Shown here: in pieces, positions 36,759-46,543 of the stretch | Position numbering within the stretch: position 1 is the first letter of the stretch | How the letters are laid out: every line of letters starts with the position of its first letter | Origin: Arenicella chitinivorans | GTDB lineage: Bacteria > Pseudomonadota > Gammaproteobacteria > Arenicellales > Arenicellaceae | Assembly (NCBI RefSeq): GCF_014651515.1 | Contig: NZ_BMXA01000004.1 | Span: forward strand, 1 to 64,000 | Direction of reading: 5' to 3' | DNA length: 64,000 bases | Notes under the pieces: model-generated | What the model saw: only the letters and a program-made list of their open reading frames with translations | What the model was told of the DNA's origin: nothing | Databases searched by the model: none | Made by a program: the position numbers and the translations under genes

Positions 36759-38219
36759 ATGGCTAGTACTCTTCTCTTTATTCAAGATCAGCACTCAGAC
36801 AATAAAGAGTTGCTACCCTACCTTGAAGATCAAGCATTTAAAGTTCGACATGCCGCTTCTGTTGCCGAAGCGTTGCAGCTCATTGACGACCACGGCTACC
36901 AACCGGATGCAATTCTGGTCGATGTGGACGATCTGAATGAAACTCAGATCCAACAACTCGAAGAGATCGAGGACACTCTCGGAATCCACGAATGGGTGTT
37001 CTTGGATCGCGAATTAGCCGAAGACTTAGCGGATCGTGTGGATGAACTGAGTTTTCGCTCACTGCGCGCGCCATACTCGGTGAAACGCATCACAGTCACT
37101 GTTCAAAAGGCGATGCGCTCCACCCGAGTCCGCCGTCGCCTCGCCGAGTACTCAGCCTCATCACACAAAAAATCGAGCTTTGAATCCATCGTTGGGCAAA
37201 GCGACGTGATCAAGGAACACCGTCGCGTACTTGAAGAACTTAGCCAAGTGCCCATGAGTACGCTTATGATTCACGGTGAAACCGGTTCGGGTAAGGGCCA
37301 CTCAGCCGGAATTCTGCACAGCAATGGTCTGCGTCAAGACTTCGCCTTTATTGAGATGAACTGTGCGGCCATTCCTCAGGAGTTAGTCGAATCGCAACTA
37401 TTCGGGCATGAGGCAGGTTCATTCACCGGCGCTAAAGGGCGTCATCGGGGTCTGCTTGAGCAAGCCAATAATGGCACCTTGTTTTTAGATGAGATCGGCG
37501 AGATGCCACTCGAAGTGCAAGCTAAGCTGCTCAAAGCCATCGAAGAGCAGTCTTTTCGGCGTGTTGGCGGTGAACACGAAATTTCAGTAGACGTACAAAT
37601 ATTTGCCGCCAGCAATCAAGACTTACAGCAGATGGTGGTTGATGGCGAGTTTCGAGAAGATCTCTACCATCGTCTCAATGTATTTGAAATTGAAGTTCCA
37701 CCACTCCGTGATTACAAATCCGACCTGACCGAGTTAGTACCGATGCTGGTATCCGAGTACAGCGCAAAATCAGGCAAGAAAGTCACCTCGATACCCGATG
37801 AAGCGTGGAGCGAACTGCTTGCTTATAACTGGCCGGGCAATGTGCGTGAATTACGCAATGCGATCGAGCGATCTGTGCTGCTATCACGCGACGGCGAGCT
37901 CAACGCAAACTGGCTAAACCTCAACAATACGTTGCTTGAAGATCAACTTGATGAGCCAGAAGCGACGTCTGAAAGCACCGACCCTGAATTGCAAATTGAC
38001 AACGTTGCTTCGCTTAATGTCGTGCAAAACGACGTACTCACATTCAAATTGGATGGCAGTATGACGTTAGAAGAAATGGACAGGCAAATTATCGAGAAGG
38101 CATTGCAGATAACACAAAATAACATCACCAAAGCAGCTCAGTTGATTGGCGCAACGCGCGAGACGCTGCGCTATCGCATCCAAAAATACGAGTTGGAAGT
38201 TGGCGCTGAATCAGCTTGA
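36759..38219 (+). CDS. sigma54-dependent activator with degenerate receiver domain
   Basis: A 486-residue NtrC-type enhancer-binding protein, started at the ATG at 36759. Residues 1-120 are a receiver-like domain: Asp55 (ILVDVDD) keeps the phosphoacceptor position, but the acidic pair is QDQ (9-11) and the conserved Lys-Pro is Ala-Pro (RAPYS, 104-105). Residues 141-390 are an AAA+ core: Walker A GETGSGKG (173-180), the sigma54 loop GSFTGA (220-225) in place of GAFTGA, Walker B LFLDEIGEM. The C-terminus is a Fis-type helix-turn-helix (NITKAAQLIGATRETLRYRI). A sigma54 promoter lies 180 bp downstream. No kinase gene is nearby, so it may respond without phosphorylation. Confidence 0.93.
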   Translation: MASTLLFIQDQHSDNKELLPYLEDQAFKVRHAASVAEALQLIDDHGYQPDAILVDVDDLNETQIQQLEEIEDTLGIHEWVFLDRELAEDLADRVDELSFRSLRAPYSVKRITVTVQKAMRSTRVRRRLAEYSASSHKKSSFESIVGQSDVIKEHRRVLEELSQVPMSTLMIHGETGSGKGHSAGILHSNGLRQDFAFIEMNCAAIPQELVESQLFGHEAGSFTGAKGRHRGLLEQANNGTLFLDEIGEMPLEVQAKLLKAIEEQSFRRVGGEHEISVDVQIFAASNQDLQQMVVDGEFREDLYHRLNVFEIEVPPLRDYKSDLTELVPMLVSEYSAKSGKKVTSIPDEAWSELLAYNWPGNVRELRNAIERSVLLSRDGELNANWLNLNNTLLEDQLDEPEATSESTDPELQIDNVASLNVVQNDVLTFKLDGSMTLEEMDRQIIEKALQITQNNITKAAQLIGATRETLRYRIQKYELEVGAESA

Positions 38220-38397
38220 TTCAGGCATCCGCAATGCATTGGGGTAATGCCACCAATGGGCGGGGGAAAACAACCGACCAAGCTTTGATATATTCTATTC
38301 TGCCCACCATGCACCCATAGAGCAACTCAGAAATAGCTGCCTAAGTTATTGATAACTATACAAGTATAAAGACATATTGCCTGCCAGCCTGCAACAC

Positions 38398-38413
38398 TGG
38401 CACTGAATTTGCT
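38398..38413 (+). promoter_or_regulatory. sigma54 promoter of the 38481-43178 genes
   Basis: TGGCACTGAATTTGCT matches the -24/-12 consensus TGGCACG-N4-TTGCW except for one base, with the required GG-N10-GC spacing (38399-38400 and 38411-38412). Start is expected near 38424, about 57 bases before the gene at 38481. Confidence 0.85.
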
Positions 38414-38480
38414 TGATCCCCTGCAAGACGATGCTCAGCTGACGCTGGCCATTTAACGTTTAATAAAACACAGGAGAATC

Positions 38481-38900
38481 ATGAGCAAATTTGATTTAGA
38501 AGACCCACAAACATCCTTTGGCGCGTTCAAACCCGTTGGGAATGTCGTCGCCGTATTCAATGACGCCGATAGCGCTGCCAGAGCAAGAACGGACTTAGAA
38601 GCAGGCGGTTACCAACCAGACGAAGTGACGTTGATGCGCAGTGTGGAATTTACGCAGCTACTAGACGAAATGCGTGAGGATCAACATGCGATCGCACTGC
38701 TTGGCTCTGAATTACGTAAAACCGATGAGTTCCGCGACCATGCGGACCGTGGTGCCACGTTTTTGGTTATCTATGCACCGTCGGATGAAGAAACCAAACG
38801 TGCAATGCGTGTCGTAAGTCGTTATAACTATCATTTCGCACTGAAGTATGGCCACCTGTTAATTGAGCGCTTTGACCCGGCACACCCGGCGAATCACTAG
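38481..38900 (+). CDS. small stress-type protein of unknown function
   Basis: A 139-residue soluble protein with a good binding site (CAGGAG). Residues 18-50 (NVVAVFNDADSAARARTDLEAGGY) resemble the start of general-stress/YflT-like domains that bind by a ferredoxin-like fold. No catalytic motif is seen. It is the first gene after the sigma54 promoter and is 137 bp from the MscS-like gene; a hairpin lies between them. Probably a stress protein under the adjacent activator. Confidence 0.7.
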   Translation: MSKFDLEDPQTSFGAFKPVGNVVAVFNDADSAARARTDLEAGGYQPDEVTLMRSVEFTQLLDEMREDQHAIALLGSELRKTDEFRDHADRGATFLVIYAPSDEETKRAMRVVSRYNYHFALKYGHLLIERFDPAHPANH

Positions 38901-38980
38901 GATCGTGCTTTTTGACCAGAGGACCATGATTGTTAGCGTGTGGACTCATTCGGATTTCAGGCGCGATCGCACACATTCTT

Positions 38981-39002
38981 GGGGTACGTGTTTGCGTACC
39001 CC
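38981..39002. other. hairpin between the stress gene and the MscS-like gene
   Basis: GGGGTACG pairs perfectly with CGTACCCC around a six-base loop. No T-run follows, so it may slow rather than end transcription, or protect the upstream message. Confidence 0.5.
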
Positions 39003-39037
39003 GACGTAAACTATTCAGCTTAACTACGGTAGCACGT

Positions 39038-40789
39038 ATGACCACACACACTCGGTTTACACTCGCTCTTTTTACCCTGCTCACAACATTGTGCGTGGCT
39101 AGTACAGCGCCTGCTCAAGCTGACGTTGCCGACTCAACTGAGTTAGCGCCGGTCGAGGCACTTACCAAGGAGCGGGCTAAAGAACAGGTCGCTGCCAAAG
39201 TCAATGCCGAAGCCATCGAACAACTACGTGACATTCAGATATCTCTGGACGTTAAGAAAGCCGAGCGAGAAAAGTTACGTGCCAAGATTAGCAAGGCTGG
39301 CGAGAACGTTCCACCCGAGCTTACTCGTGCCTTGGATGAACTCAATTCGGAAATCACACTACTACGCGAAACCTTCGAACAAATAGCGATTGGCGGGGTT
39401 GATTTGTCCGTATTCGGGGTTGAGGAATCACAGTTTGACTGGCGTGAGGAATTGGTCACTATCGTTAAACCGCTGCTTGAAAATGTCAAAGATCTGACTG
39501 AAAAGCCGCGCAAAATAGAGAATCTAAGACGCATTATTGGAGAGAAACAGGCTGCGATTGCCGCTTCCGATGAAGCACTCGCGTCGATTGATAAACTACA
39601 AGAAGCAGCAAAAGACAAAAGCGTAATTGCCGACTTGACCAGCATTGAACAGCAGTGGACCAGCCGTCGCGCGGATCTTCAACGCGCCGTACAACTGGCG
39701 GAGTATCAACTGCATAATCTCGAAGGCAAGGATGTCGCGTGGTTTCATGTTATGGCAAGCTCCACCAAGGAGTTCATACACGGTCGCGGGCTGACATTAT
39801 TACTCGTAGTTCTCGTGTCATTATGTATCTGGGGTTTCACACGCGCTTTGCTGTGGTTAGTTCGCAGACGTTCAGCCAATAACGATGAACAAGAGGTTAA
39901 AACGCATTATCGTGTTGCTGCCTACGGCTATAAGATTTTCACCATCATCCTAATCGCCATTGGTGCCATGATGGTGCTGTATTTCCGTCAAGATCTTTTA
40001 TTGCTTGCAATTATGGTGGTGGTTTTTATCGGGGCAGCGTTAGCACTCAAAAACCTGCTCCCGAGGTACATCGCTGAAAGCCGCTTATTGCTGAACATCG
40101 GCAGCGTCCGTGAGCGGGAGCGCATTATGGTGAATGGCGTTCCGTTTCAGGTGCTCCACATAAATATGCATACTCGACTTGCCAATCCGGAATTGTCTGG
40201 CGCACTGCGCTTGCCACTTTATCAACTGCATGAGATGAATTCACGCCCACTTCGCGGTGATAACACTTGGTTTCCGAGTCGCACGGGCGACTGGGTTCTG
40301 GACGACGATGGTCAACCACTGGAAGTCTTGGAGCAGTCTATCGAAACGGTGAAAGTACGCGATGTCGCATCCATGACGCATCTGATTCCGACCGCAGACT
40401 ACTTTGCCGCTGGGTATCGAAACCTATCGACACCCGATGGGTTCCGTGTGTCCACGGTTTTCGGCGTAGACTATGAACTCCAAACCACACCGCACCAAGA
40501 GATCAGTCAGTTGTTCAAAGCTGGGCTAGAAAACTGTATCCAAGAACAACCCTATGCCGACGATGTTGTGGCGATCAATGCTGACTTTCATTCAGCCGGT
40601 GACTCGTCACTGAATTACCTCGTGTTTCTCGAACTCAAACCCGAAGCGGCAAGTCACTATAACCGTATTCGACGCCACCTCCAACAAGCTTGCGTTACAG
40701 TGTGCAACGAGCAAGGTTGGAGTATTCCATTCCCACAACTTACCGTACATCAACCTAATCTGGTTACCCGCCAGTCCAAAGACAGCTAA
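39038..40789 (+). CDS. MscS-family mechanosensitive channel protein
   Basis: A 583-residue protein from the ATG at 39038, which starts a signal peptide (FTLALFTLLTTLCVASTAPAQA). A long periplasmic coiled coil (about 40-235) leads to three TM segments near 245-350 and the MscS pore/beta part (LVLLAIMVVVFIGAALALKNLL type, with NIGSVRERERIMVNGV). It probably releases solutes under hypo-osmotic stress in the inner membrane. The beta domain is less conserved than in MscS itself. It is followed 16 bp later by cti. Confidence 0.8.
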   Translation: MTTHTRFTLALFTLLTTLCVASTAPAQADVADSTELAPVEALTKERAKEQVAAKVNAEAIEQLRDIQISLDVKKAEREKLRAKISKAGENVPPELTRALDELNSEITLLRETFEQIAIGGVDLSVFGVEESQFDWREELVTIVKPLLENVKDLTEKPRKIENLRRIIGEKQAAIAASDEALASIDKLQEAAKDKSVIADLTSIEQQWTSRRADLQRAVQLAEYQLHNLEGKDVAWFHVMASSTKEFIHGRGLTLLLVVLVSLCIWGFTRALLWLVRRRSANNDEQEVKTHYRVAAYGYKIFTIILIAIGAMMVLYFRQDLLLLAIMVVVFIGAALALKNLLPRYIAESRLLLNIGSVRERERIMVNGVPFQVLHINMHTRLANPELSGALRLPLYQLHEMNSRPLRGDNTWFPSRTGDWVLDDDGQPLEVLEQSIETVKVRDVASMTHLIPTADYFAAGYRNLSTPDGFRVSTVFGVDYELQTTPHQEISQLFKAGLENCIQEQPYADDVVAINADFHSAGDSSLNYLVFLELKPEAASHYNRIRRHLQQACVTVCNEQGWSIPFPQLTVHQPNLVTRQSKDS

Positions 40790-40805
40790 TAAAGAATATA
40801 TAACC

Positions 40806-43178
40806 ATGACACTACGGAAACCAATCCAGATATTGATGCTGTGCCTGCTAACGGCCTGTAACTCGAACGACCCAGAAGTTGTGACGTTAGGAGTACTGCC
40901 CGACACCGGCATTACCGGTGAGGCGATCAGCTATAGTCAGGACATTAAGCCCATTCTTGAGACACGCTGCGTCGCCTGCCATGCCTGCTACGACGCTCCT
41001 TGCCAACTTAAGCTCACCGCTCATGAAGGCGTCACACGCGGTGGCTCCAAAGAGCGCGTCTATAACCACAAAAGTTTACGTGAAGGCAAGCTAAGCCGAC
41101 TGTTTTTCGATGCGCAGTCAGAAACAGAATGGCGCGACCAAGGTTTTCATTCAGTGCTTGCAGACGCAAACTCAACGACCTCAAACCCAGTACCAAGTTC
41201 CACGCTTACCGGCTTACTCGACCTCAAATCTGAATACCAAAAACGGAACCCAGAGGCGCGCTACGATGAGCTTCCGATCGACGATCAGACCACGTGGCAG
41301 TGTGCCGCTGATCGTGGTGAATTTTTAAACTATGCCGACGATTATCCAGAGCGTGGCATGCCCTATGGTTTGCCAGCCCTAAGCAAGTCAGCACAAACAC
41401 AGATCACTCACTGGGTCACACGTGGCGCCATGGACGACACGGACTACAGTCTGACCAAGGCAGAACAGAAACACGTCGACAGGTGGGAAAGTTGGTTGAA
41501 CTCTGACGACAAAAAGCAGCAACTGATCTCACGATACATTTATGAACACTTATTCCTGGCCAATCTGTATTTTAGTCAGGAAGCCGCTGCTGACCGTCGC
41601 TACTTCGAGCTGGTTAGGTCGAGCACACCGCCAGGCCAACCACTGGCTGTGATTGCTACCCGCCGCCCATTTGATGACCCCGGCATTGAACGCGTGTACT
41701 ACCGGCTGCGCCTGGACCGGGAAACACCGGTTGCCAAAACGCATATGCCGTACCCATTGAACGAGGAAAAAATGGCTAATTGGGTTCGCTGGTTTGTCGA
41801 TCCCGATTACGACGTGGATCACTTGCCGAGCTATGCCATCAAAGCCGCCTCGAACCCATTTAAAACTTTCGCGCAGCTGCCACCGGATGCGCGTTATCGC
41901 TTTATGTTGGATGAAGCAAACTTTATAGTGCGCGGTTTTATTAAAGGGCCGGTCTGCAAAGGCCAAGCGGCCGTAAACGTGATCAACGAACACTTCTGGG
42001 TGTTTTTCGTAGACCCGAAGTATCAATCGGGACCCGAAATGAAAGCGTACCTGGCAACCGTGCAAGACGAACTCGACTTACCCGCGGAAAAGGAAGACAC
42101 CTTGCGCTTATTTGATTCCTGGAACGAATTCGCCAAATTAGAGAAAAAATTCTTAACTCAGCGCCACGATTTCATTGGTACCAAATTGGCCACCAACGAC
42201 ACCCTGCCGATGGACCGCATCTGGGATGGTGATGGCACCAACCCGAACGCGGCGCTGACCATTTTTCGGCATTTCGACCATGCCAGCGTACAGCAAGGAC
42301 TGAACGGGCAACCACCGAAGACCGCCTGGGTCATTGACTATCCATTACTGGAACGAATCCACTATCTCTTAGTGGCTGGCTATGACGTTTACGGCAATGT
42401 CAGCCACCAACTTCTGTCCAGAATTTATATGGACTTCCTGCGTATGGAAGGGGAATCGCTGTTCTTGACCACGTTACCGGAGGAAACGCGCAGTTCACTG
42501 CTCGCGTATTGGTATCGTGGGGCTGACCAACGGATCCACAAATTTATGTCGCTGACCTTCACAGACATTGAGCGCAAGACTGAAAAACAACGTTACGGAA
42601 AAGACCATAAACCTTCGCCGCAACAGGTGGAAGAAAAGCTTGCCGTGTACAGTGCACTGGAACAGCATATTGGCGGAGCACTCTCGACCACCTATGATTT
42701 AGAGCACCAAAAAGACAACTACAGCACCATGTTGTTCGAGCAGATTCAAGCCGTGCAATCAATCGCTAATGAGGGCTTTAAACGCTTGCCTGAGGTCAGT
42801 CTGCTGGCGGTCAATAACTCGGAGGGGGTCAACTATTTTACGTTGATTAAGAATCGCGGCCTGTTGAACAACACATCGATTCTGCTTGAAAACTTAAACC
42901 AAGTACCTGAAGAAACCACCGTCTCCATCATTCCCGGTTTTATCGCGTCACGACCCAACACCTTCTTGCGCGTTAACGAAGTCAATTTTCCAGAGTTTAT
43001 TCGTGATCTGCAAACGATGGATGATAAAGAGTCGTACCATGTCTTTTTGCGCAACTATGCGGTGAGTCGACGAGATCCGCAATTCTGGACGCATTACGAT
43101 GCCTTTCAAACCGGCTTCAAACAGTTCAGCCCGGTCGATTACGGTGTGCTGGATTTGAACAAACTAATTACTCATTAA
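40806..43178 (+). CDS. cti: fatty acid cis/trans isomerase
   Basis: A 790-residue periplasmic heme enzyme that turns cis-unsaturated fatty acids of membrane phospholipids into trans ones, stiffening the membrane under solvent, heat or osmotic stress. The heme c site is CVACH (residues 55-59) in RCVACHACYDAPC. An N-terminal lipobox LLTAC (Cys18) suggests a lipoprotein. Length and the remaining body match Cti. It ends a run with the MscS-like gene and the stress gene behind a sigma54 promoter. Confidence 0.9.
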   Translation: MTLRKPIQILMLCLLTACNSNDPEVVTLGVLPDTGITGEAISYSQDIKPILETRCVACHACYDAPCQLKLTAHEGVTRGGSKERVYNHKSLREGKLSRLFFDAQSETEWRDQGFHSVLADANSTTSNPVPSSTLTGLLDLKSEYQKRNPEARYDELPIDDQTTWQCAADRGEFLNYADDYPERGMPYGLPALSKSAQTQITHWVTRGAMDDTDYSLTKAEQKHVDRWESWLNSDDKKQQLISRYIYEHLFLANLYFSQEAAADRRYFELVRSSTPPGQPLAVIATRRPFDDPGIERVYYRLRLDRETPVAKTHMPYPLNEEKMANWVRWFVDPDYDVDHLPSYAIKAASNPFKTFAQLPPDARYRFMLDEANFIVRGFIKGPVCKGQAAVNVINEHFWVFFVDPKYQSGPEMKAYLATVQDELDLPAEKEDTLRLFDSWNEFAKLEKKFLTQRHDFIGTKLATNDTLPMDRIWDGDGTNPNAALTIFRHFDHASVQQGLNGQPPKTAWVIDYPLLERIHYLLVAGYDVYGNVSHQLLSRIYMDFLRMEGESLFLTTLPEETRSSLLAYWYRGADQRIHKFMSLTFTDIERKTEKQRYGKDHKPSPQQVEEKLAVYSALEQHIGGALSTTYDLEHQKDNYSTMLFEQIQAVQSIANEGFKRLPEVSLLAVNNSEGVNYFTLIKNRGLLNNTSILLENLNQVPEETTVSIIPGFIASRPNTFLRVNEVNFPEFIRDLQTMDDKESYHVFLRNYAVSRRDPQFWTHYDAFQTGFKQFSPVDYGVLDLNKLITH

Positions 43179-43180
43179 TT

Positions 43181-43205
43181 CCACTGGGATAAGCTCAGTC
43201 GATTT
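43181..43205 (+). terminator. weak terminator candidate after cti
   Basis: ACTGGG pairs with CTCAGT (one G-T pair) around five bases, followed a few bases later by TTTT. It lies a few bases past the cti stop. Confidence 0.4.
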
Positions 43206-43273
43206 TGAATATAAGCGACGCAAACCATACTTAAACCGTATACTCAGGAAAATTTGCTTTCGGATAACACGCC

Positions 43274-44650
43274 ATGCAATCCATCAACCCAAAGAATAGC
43301 TCAGTCATCGCCAACTACACTGAACTGGATGAGACCGCTCTGAACCAAGCAATTGAACAATCACACCTTGCTTTTCGTCGCTGGCGGAAAACCTCATTCG
43401 AAGCGCGTGCCGCTGTACTGCGTGCGGCAGCCGATGAACTCGAACGGCGTAAACCCTCTTTGGCGAGATTGATGGCAGACGAGATGGGCAAACCGCTGGC
43501 AGAAGGCGAGGGCGAAGTAGAAAAATGTGCCTGGGTATGTCGCTATTATGCCGACCACGCTGCGGAGCAGTTGGCCGACAAACATATTGAAACCGATTAC
43601 TTAGTGAGCAAGGTCAGTTACCAGCCAATTGGCTGCGTGTTTGCCGTGATGCCTTGGAACTACCCACTGTGGCAAGTATTTAGATTCGCCGCACCAACTT
43701 TGATGGCAGGCAACACAGGATTACTCAAACACGCTGAAAATGTCTGTGGCAGCGCGCTGGAGATTCAAGCCATTTTCGAAGCTGCGGGCTTACCCAAACA
43801 TGTATTTTCTACCCTATTAGTCGATCGAGAGCAGGCTAAAACGATTATTGAACATCCTCGGGTGCGGGCGGTGACCCTCACTGGCAGCACCCGTGCGGGC
43901 AAAGCCGTGGCCGCCACTGCCGGTGCAGTACTCAAAAAATGCGTGTTGGAACTCGGCGGCAGTGATGCCTATTTAGTACTGGAAGACGCCAACCTAGAAC
44001 TGGCAGCGAGCAAATGTGCGCAAAGCCGCTTATTGAACGCTGGTCAGAGCTGCATCTCGGCCAAGCGGTTTTTAGTGCATAAAAATGTGATTACGCAGTT
44101 TACCGAGTTGCTAATGACAAAATTCCAACAGCAGGTGATGGGGGATCCGCTCGAAAAGCAAACAACCATCGGCCCGATGGCTAGAATCGACCTGCGCGAT
44201 GAACTGCATTCCCAAGTACAGCGCTCTATCGAGGCGGGCGCAACTCGCTTACTGGGCGGCGAGGTGCCGGACTTGGCCGGTGCGTATTACCCGCCGACCA
44301 TTCTGAGCAATGTTCAACCGGGGATGCCCGCGTTTGATGAAGAACTGTTTGGACCCGTAGCCGCTATTATTGCCGTGGACTCTCTGGAACAGGCAATCGA
44401 ATTGGCGAATCAATCCGACTTTGGACTTGGCGGCGGTATCTTTAGCGCCGACGTCGCAACCGCAGAGCAGATTGCTAGCTCCGAAATCGATTCCGGAGCC
44501 TGTTTCGTCAATGACTTCGTCAAATCCGATCCACGCCTGCCATTTGGCGGCGTAAAAGACAGTGGTTACGGTCGCGAACTCAGTGAGCAAGGCATTCACG
44601 AGTTTGTCAACGTCAAGACCGTCTGCGTTCGAGCCAGCGACGCGTCGTAA
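43274..44650 (+). CDS. NAD(P)-dependent aldehyde dehydrogenase, succinate-semialdehyde type
   Basis: A 458-residue aldehyde dehydrogenase. Catalytic Cys260 lies in LNAGQSCISAKRF, the general-base Glu in LELGGSDAYLV, and the cofactor loop in TLTGSTRAGKAVA. The N-terminal MQSINPKN and overall pattern are closest to the Sad/GabD group that oxidises succinate semialdehyde. It is alone on the plus strand and converges with a GNAT gene, with no GABA transaminase nearby. Confidence 0.87.
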   Translation: MQSINPKNSSVIANYTELDETALNQAIEQSHLAFRRWRKTSFEARAAVLRAAADELERRKPSLARLMADEMGKPLAEGEGEVEKCAWVCRYYADHAAEQLADKHIETDYLVSKVSYQPIGCVFAVMPWNYPLWQVFRFAAPTLMAGNTGLLKHAENVCGSALEIQAIFEAAGLPKHVFSTLLVDREQAKTIIEHPRVRAVTLTGSTRAGKAVAATAGAVLKKCVLELGGSDAYLVLEDANLELAASKCAQSRLLNAGQSCISAKRFLVHKNVITQFTELLMTKFQQQVMGDPLEKQTTIGPMARIDLRDELHSQVQRSIEAGATRLLGGEVPDLAGAYYPPTILSNVQPGMPAFDEELFGPVAAIIAVDSLEQAIELANQSDFGLGGGIFSADVATAEQIASSEIDSGACFVNDFVKSDPRLPFGGVKDSGYGRELSEQGIHEFVNVKTVCVRASDAS

Positions 44651-44655
44651 GCGGT

Positions 44656-45162
44656 TTACTCTGGACGCGAGAGCTGGCATTGCCAGTAACCAACATCGAC
44701 CCATTCAGCAAACTTAAAACCGACTTGCTCAAAATGCGCGACCTTGTGCATACCGAACTTCTCATGCAGCGCGATGCTGGCTGGGTTTGGTAAAGAAATA
44801 CCCGCAATCGCCACATGATAATCCAGCGCGGTCAATCTGGCGAACAGTGCAGCATACAGCTTTGAACCCCATCCAGCTGCGGTGCGCTTGGCATCCAAGT
44901 AGACAGTCACTTCGACGCTGTAGCGATAAGCACAGCGTCCTTTCCATTTACTTGCATACGCATAACCGATCACCTCATTCTCGACCTCACAAACCAGCCA
45001 AGGCAACCCTTGCTGCTCCGTCTCTATAATTCTCAGTTCCATGTCATTGGCTTCGACCAGCGACTCCTCAAAGGTCACTACGGTGTGTTCTATGTAGTGG
45101 TTATAAATTGCCGCAATCTGTGCGGCATCCGGAGTCACGGCGTCACGAATTTTCATCGTCAT
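44656..45162 (-). CDS. GNAT acetyltransferase, phosphinothricin-acetyltransferase type
   Basis: A 168-residue GNAT enzyme (MTMKIRDAVTPDAAQIAAIYNHYI) of the Pat/YncA group. It has the VTFEESLVEA region and acetyl-CoA loop GWGSKLYAALFARL in place of the full RGxGxG motif. The start at 45162 overlaps the YqaA stop by one base (TAATG) with GAGTG upstream; longer frame to 45321 is rejected. It acetylates an amine such as an amino acid or toxin analogue. Confidence 0.87.
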   Translation of the reverse strand: MTMKIRDAVTPDAAQIAAIYNHYIEHTVVTFEESLVEANDMELRIIETEQQGLPWLVCEVENEVIGYAYASKWKGRCAYRYSVEVTVYLDAKRTAAGWGSKLYAALFARLTALDYHVAIAGISLPNPASIALHEKFGMHKVAHFEQVGFKFAEWVDVGYWQCQLSRPE

Positions 45163-45584
45163 TATAAGACACTCATAAGAGTCAAGATCACCACAGCATA
45201 GCGCAGCCCTTTGCCAATACCAACCAGGATCACAAACAGCCACAAGGGCACGCGCAGGATCCCAGCGATCAAGGTCAATGCATCGCCACCAACTGGAAGC
45301 CAAGCAAGGAGCAATGTCCAAACCCCATATTTATTGAACCAACGCTGTCCCTGATCCAACTGATTTTGTTTGAATGGAAACCAACGTCTGTCTTGAAAAT
45401 GCAACAAATAACGACCCAATAGCCAATTGACCACGGCACCGGCGGTGTTGCCGATACTTGCGACCAACCAGATCATCCACGGATCCGCACCTTGCTGTAG
45501 CCCTGCTGCCACAGCAATCTCCGAATAGAAGGGCAAGATTGTCGCGGCGCCGAACGCGCTGATGAAGATCAGCCAGTAGCTCAT
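45162..45584 (-). CDS. YqaA family inner-membrane protein
   Basis: A 140-residue SNARE-associated (DedA-like) membrane protein of the YqaA family: ATILPFYSEIAVAA, GNTAGAVVNWLLGRY, and GGDALTLIAGILRVPLWLF are the conserved segments. About four TM segments. Family members may act in lipid transport. It is translationally coupled with the GNAT gene. Confidence 0.88.
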   Translation of the reverse strand: MSYWLIFISAFGAATILPFYSEIAVAAGLQQGADPWMIWLVASIGNTAGAVVNWLLGRYLLHFQDRRWFPFKQNQLDQGQRWFNKYGVWTLLLAWLPVGGDALTLIAGILRVPLWLFVILVGIGKGLRYAVVILTLMSVL

Positions 45585-45767
45585 GAGTTGCCCCGCATGA
45601 TTCGTTCGTGATTCTGGTGCGCTATAGTCATACCCGTACTATACCGGCCATCATGCAAGAACCGTTGAAAAGAAAACAAACACGTTCAACGTAATACGGA
45701 TCGCGCACGGCTCAAAACAACTATGGTAATCTGTGACACTACCCATCGCCTTTAAGTAGTACAACAC

Positions 45768-46520
45768 ATGATTGACCTGCTCGGTTTTAGCCTCTCCTCA
45801 CTCGATCTGATACTGTTGCTCGGTGCCGCAATCTTGGTAGGCATGGCCAAGACCGGCGTTCCCGGCACAGGAATGATCGCCGTACCACTGCTCGCCATCG
45901 CCTTTGGGAGCAAAGAGTCTACCGGTCTATTACTGACTATGCTCATTTTTGCCGATGTGTTTGGCGTCTCGTACTATCATCGTCATGCCAATTGGCAGCA
46001 CCTTGTGCGCCTGCTTCCTTTTGCACTGTTCGGCGTGCTGGTAGGCACAGTATTCGGTGACCTCATCAATGATGATGCGTTTCGCCTATCCATGGCTATC
46101 ATCATTTTTTTTTCGCTTGCGCAAATGTTGTGGCAGGAAAAACAGAGCGAGGTGCCTTTACTTAATTCCGGCTGGTTTATCGCGATCATCGGTATTCTAG
46201 GTGGATTTACCACCATGGTCGGCAACCTCGCGGGGCCGGTCATGAGCTTGTATCTGTTGGCAATGCGTTTCCCAAAAAATGAATTTATTGGCACTGCGGC
46301 CTGGTTTTTCCTATGTATCAACCTGTTCAAGATCCCTTTTCATATCTGGGTATGGGGTACAGTTAATTGGCAAAGCACCGCACTCACGGCGATTCTCATT
46401 CCGGTGATTGCGCTTGGCGCTGCCATCGGAATCTGGCTGGTCGGTAAAATTAATGAACATTGGTTTCGCCGCTTTGTGATCGCAATGACCGCAGTCGCCG
46501 CGGCAGTAATGTTGTTTTAG
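45768..46520 (+). CDS. TauE/SafE family exporter
   Basis: A 250-residue protein with about eight TM segments and the two TauE/SafE repeats (GMAKTGVPGTGMIAVPLLAI and GGFTTMVGNLAGPVMSLYLL). Family members export sulfite, sulfoacetate or other anions, or act in metal uptake. The neighbours are a Tat-exported amidohydrolase 23 bp downstream and a divergent YqaA gene. Substrate unknown. Confidence 0.9.
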   Translation: MIDLLGFSLSSLDLILLLGAAILVGMAKTGVPGTGMIAVPLLAIAFGSKESTGLLLTMLIFADVFGVSYYHRHANWQHLVRLLPFALFGVLVGTVFGDLINDDAFRLSMAIIIFFSLAQMLWQEKQSEVPLLNSGWFIAIIGILGGFTTMVGNLAGPVMSLYLLAMRFPKNEFIGTAAWFFLCINLFKIPFHIWVWGTVNWQSTALTAILIPVIALGAAIGIWLVGKINEHWFRRFVIAMTAVAAAVMLF

Positions 46521-46543
46521 TCGAAAACCGCTACACTGACGCA

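Noticed and set aside
38232-38260. An inverted repeat CATTGG-N10-CCAATG after the sigma54 activator
   Set aside because: It has no T-run and weak stem; it may be an activator site or nothing, so it is not called.
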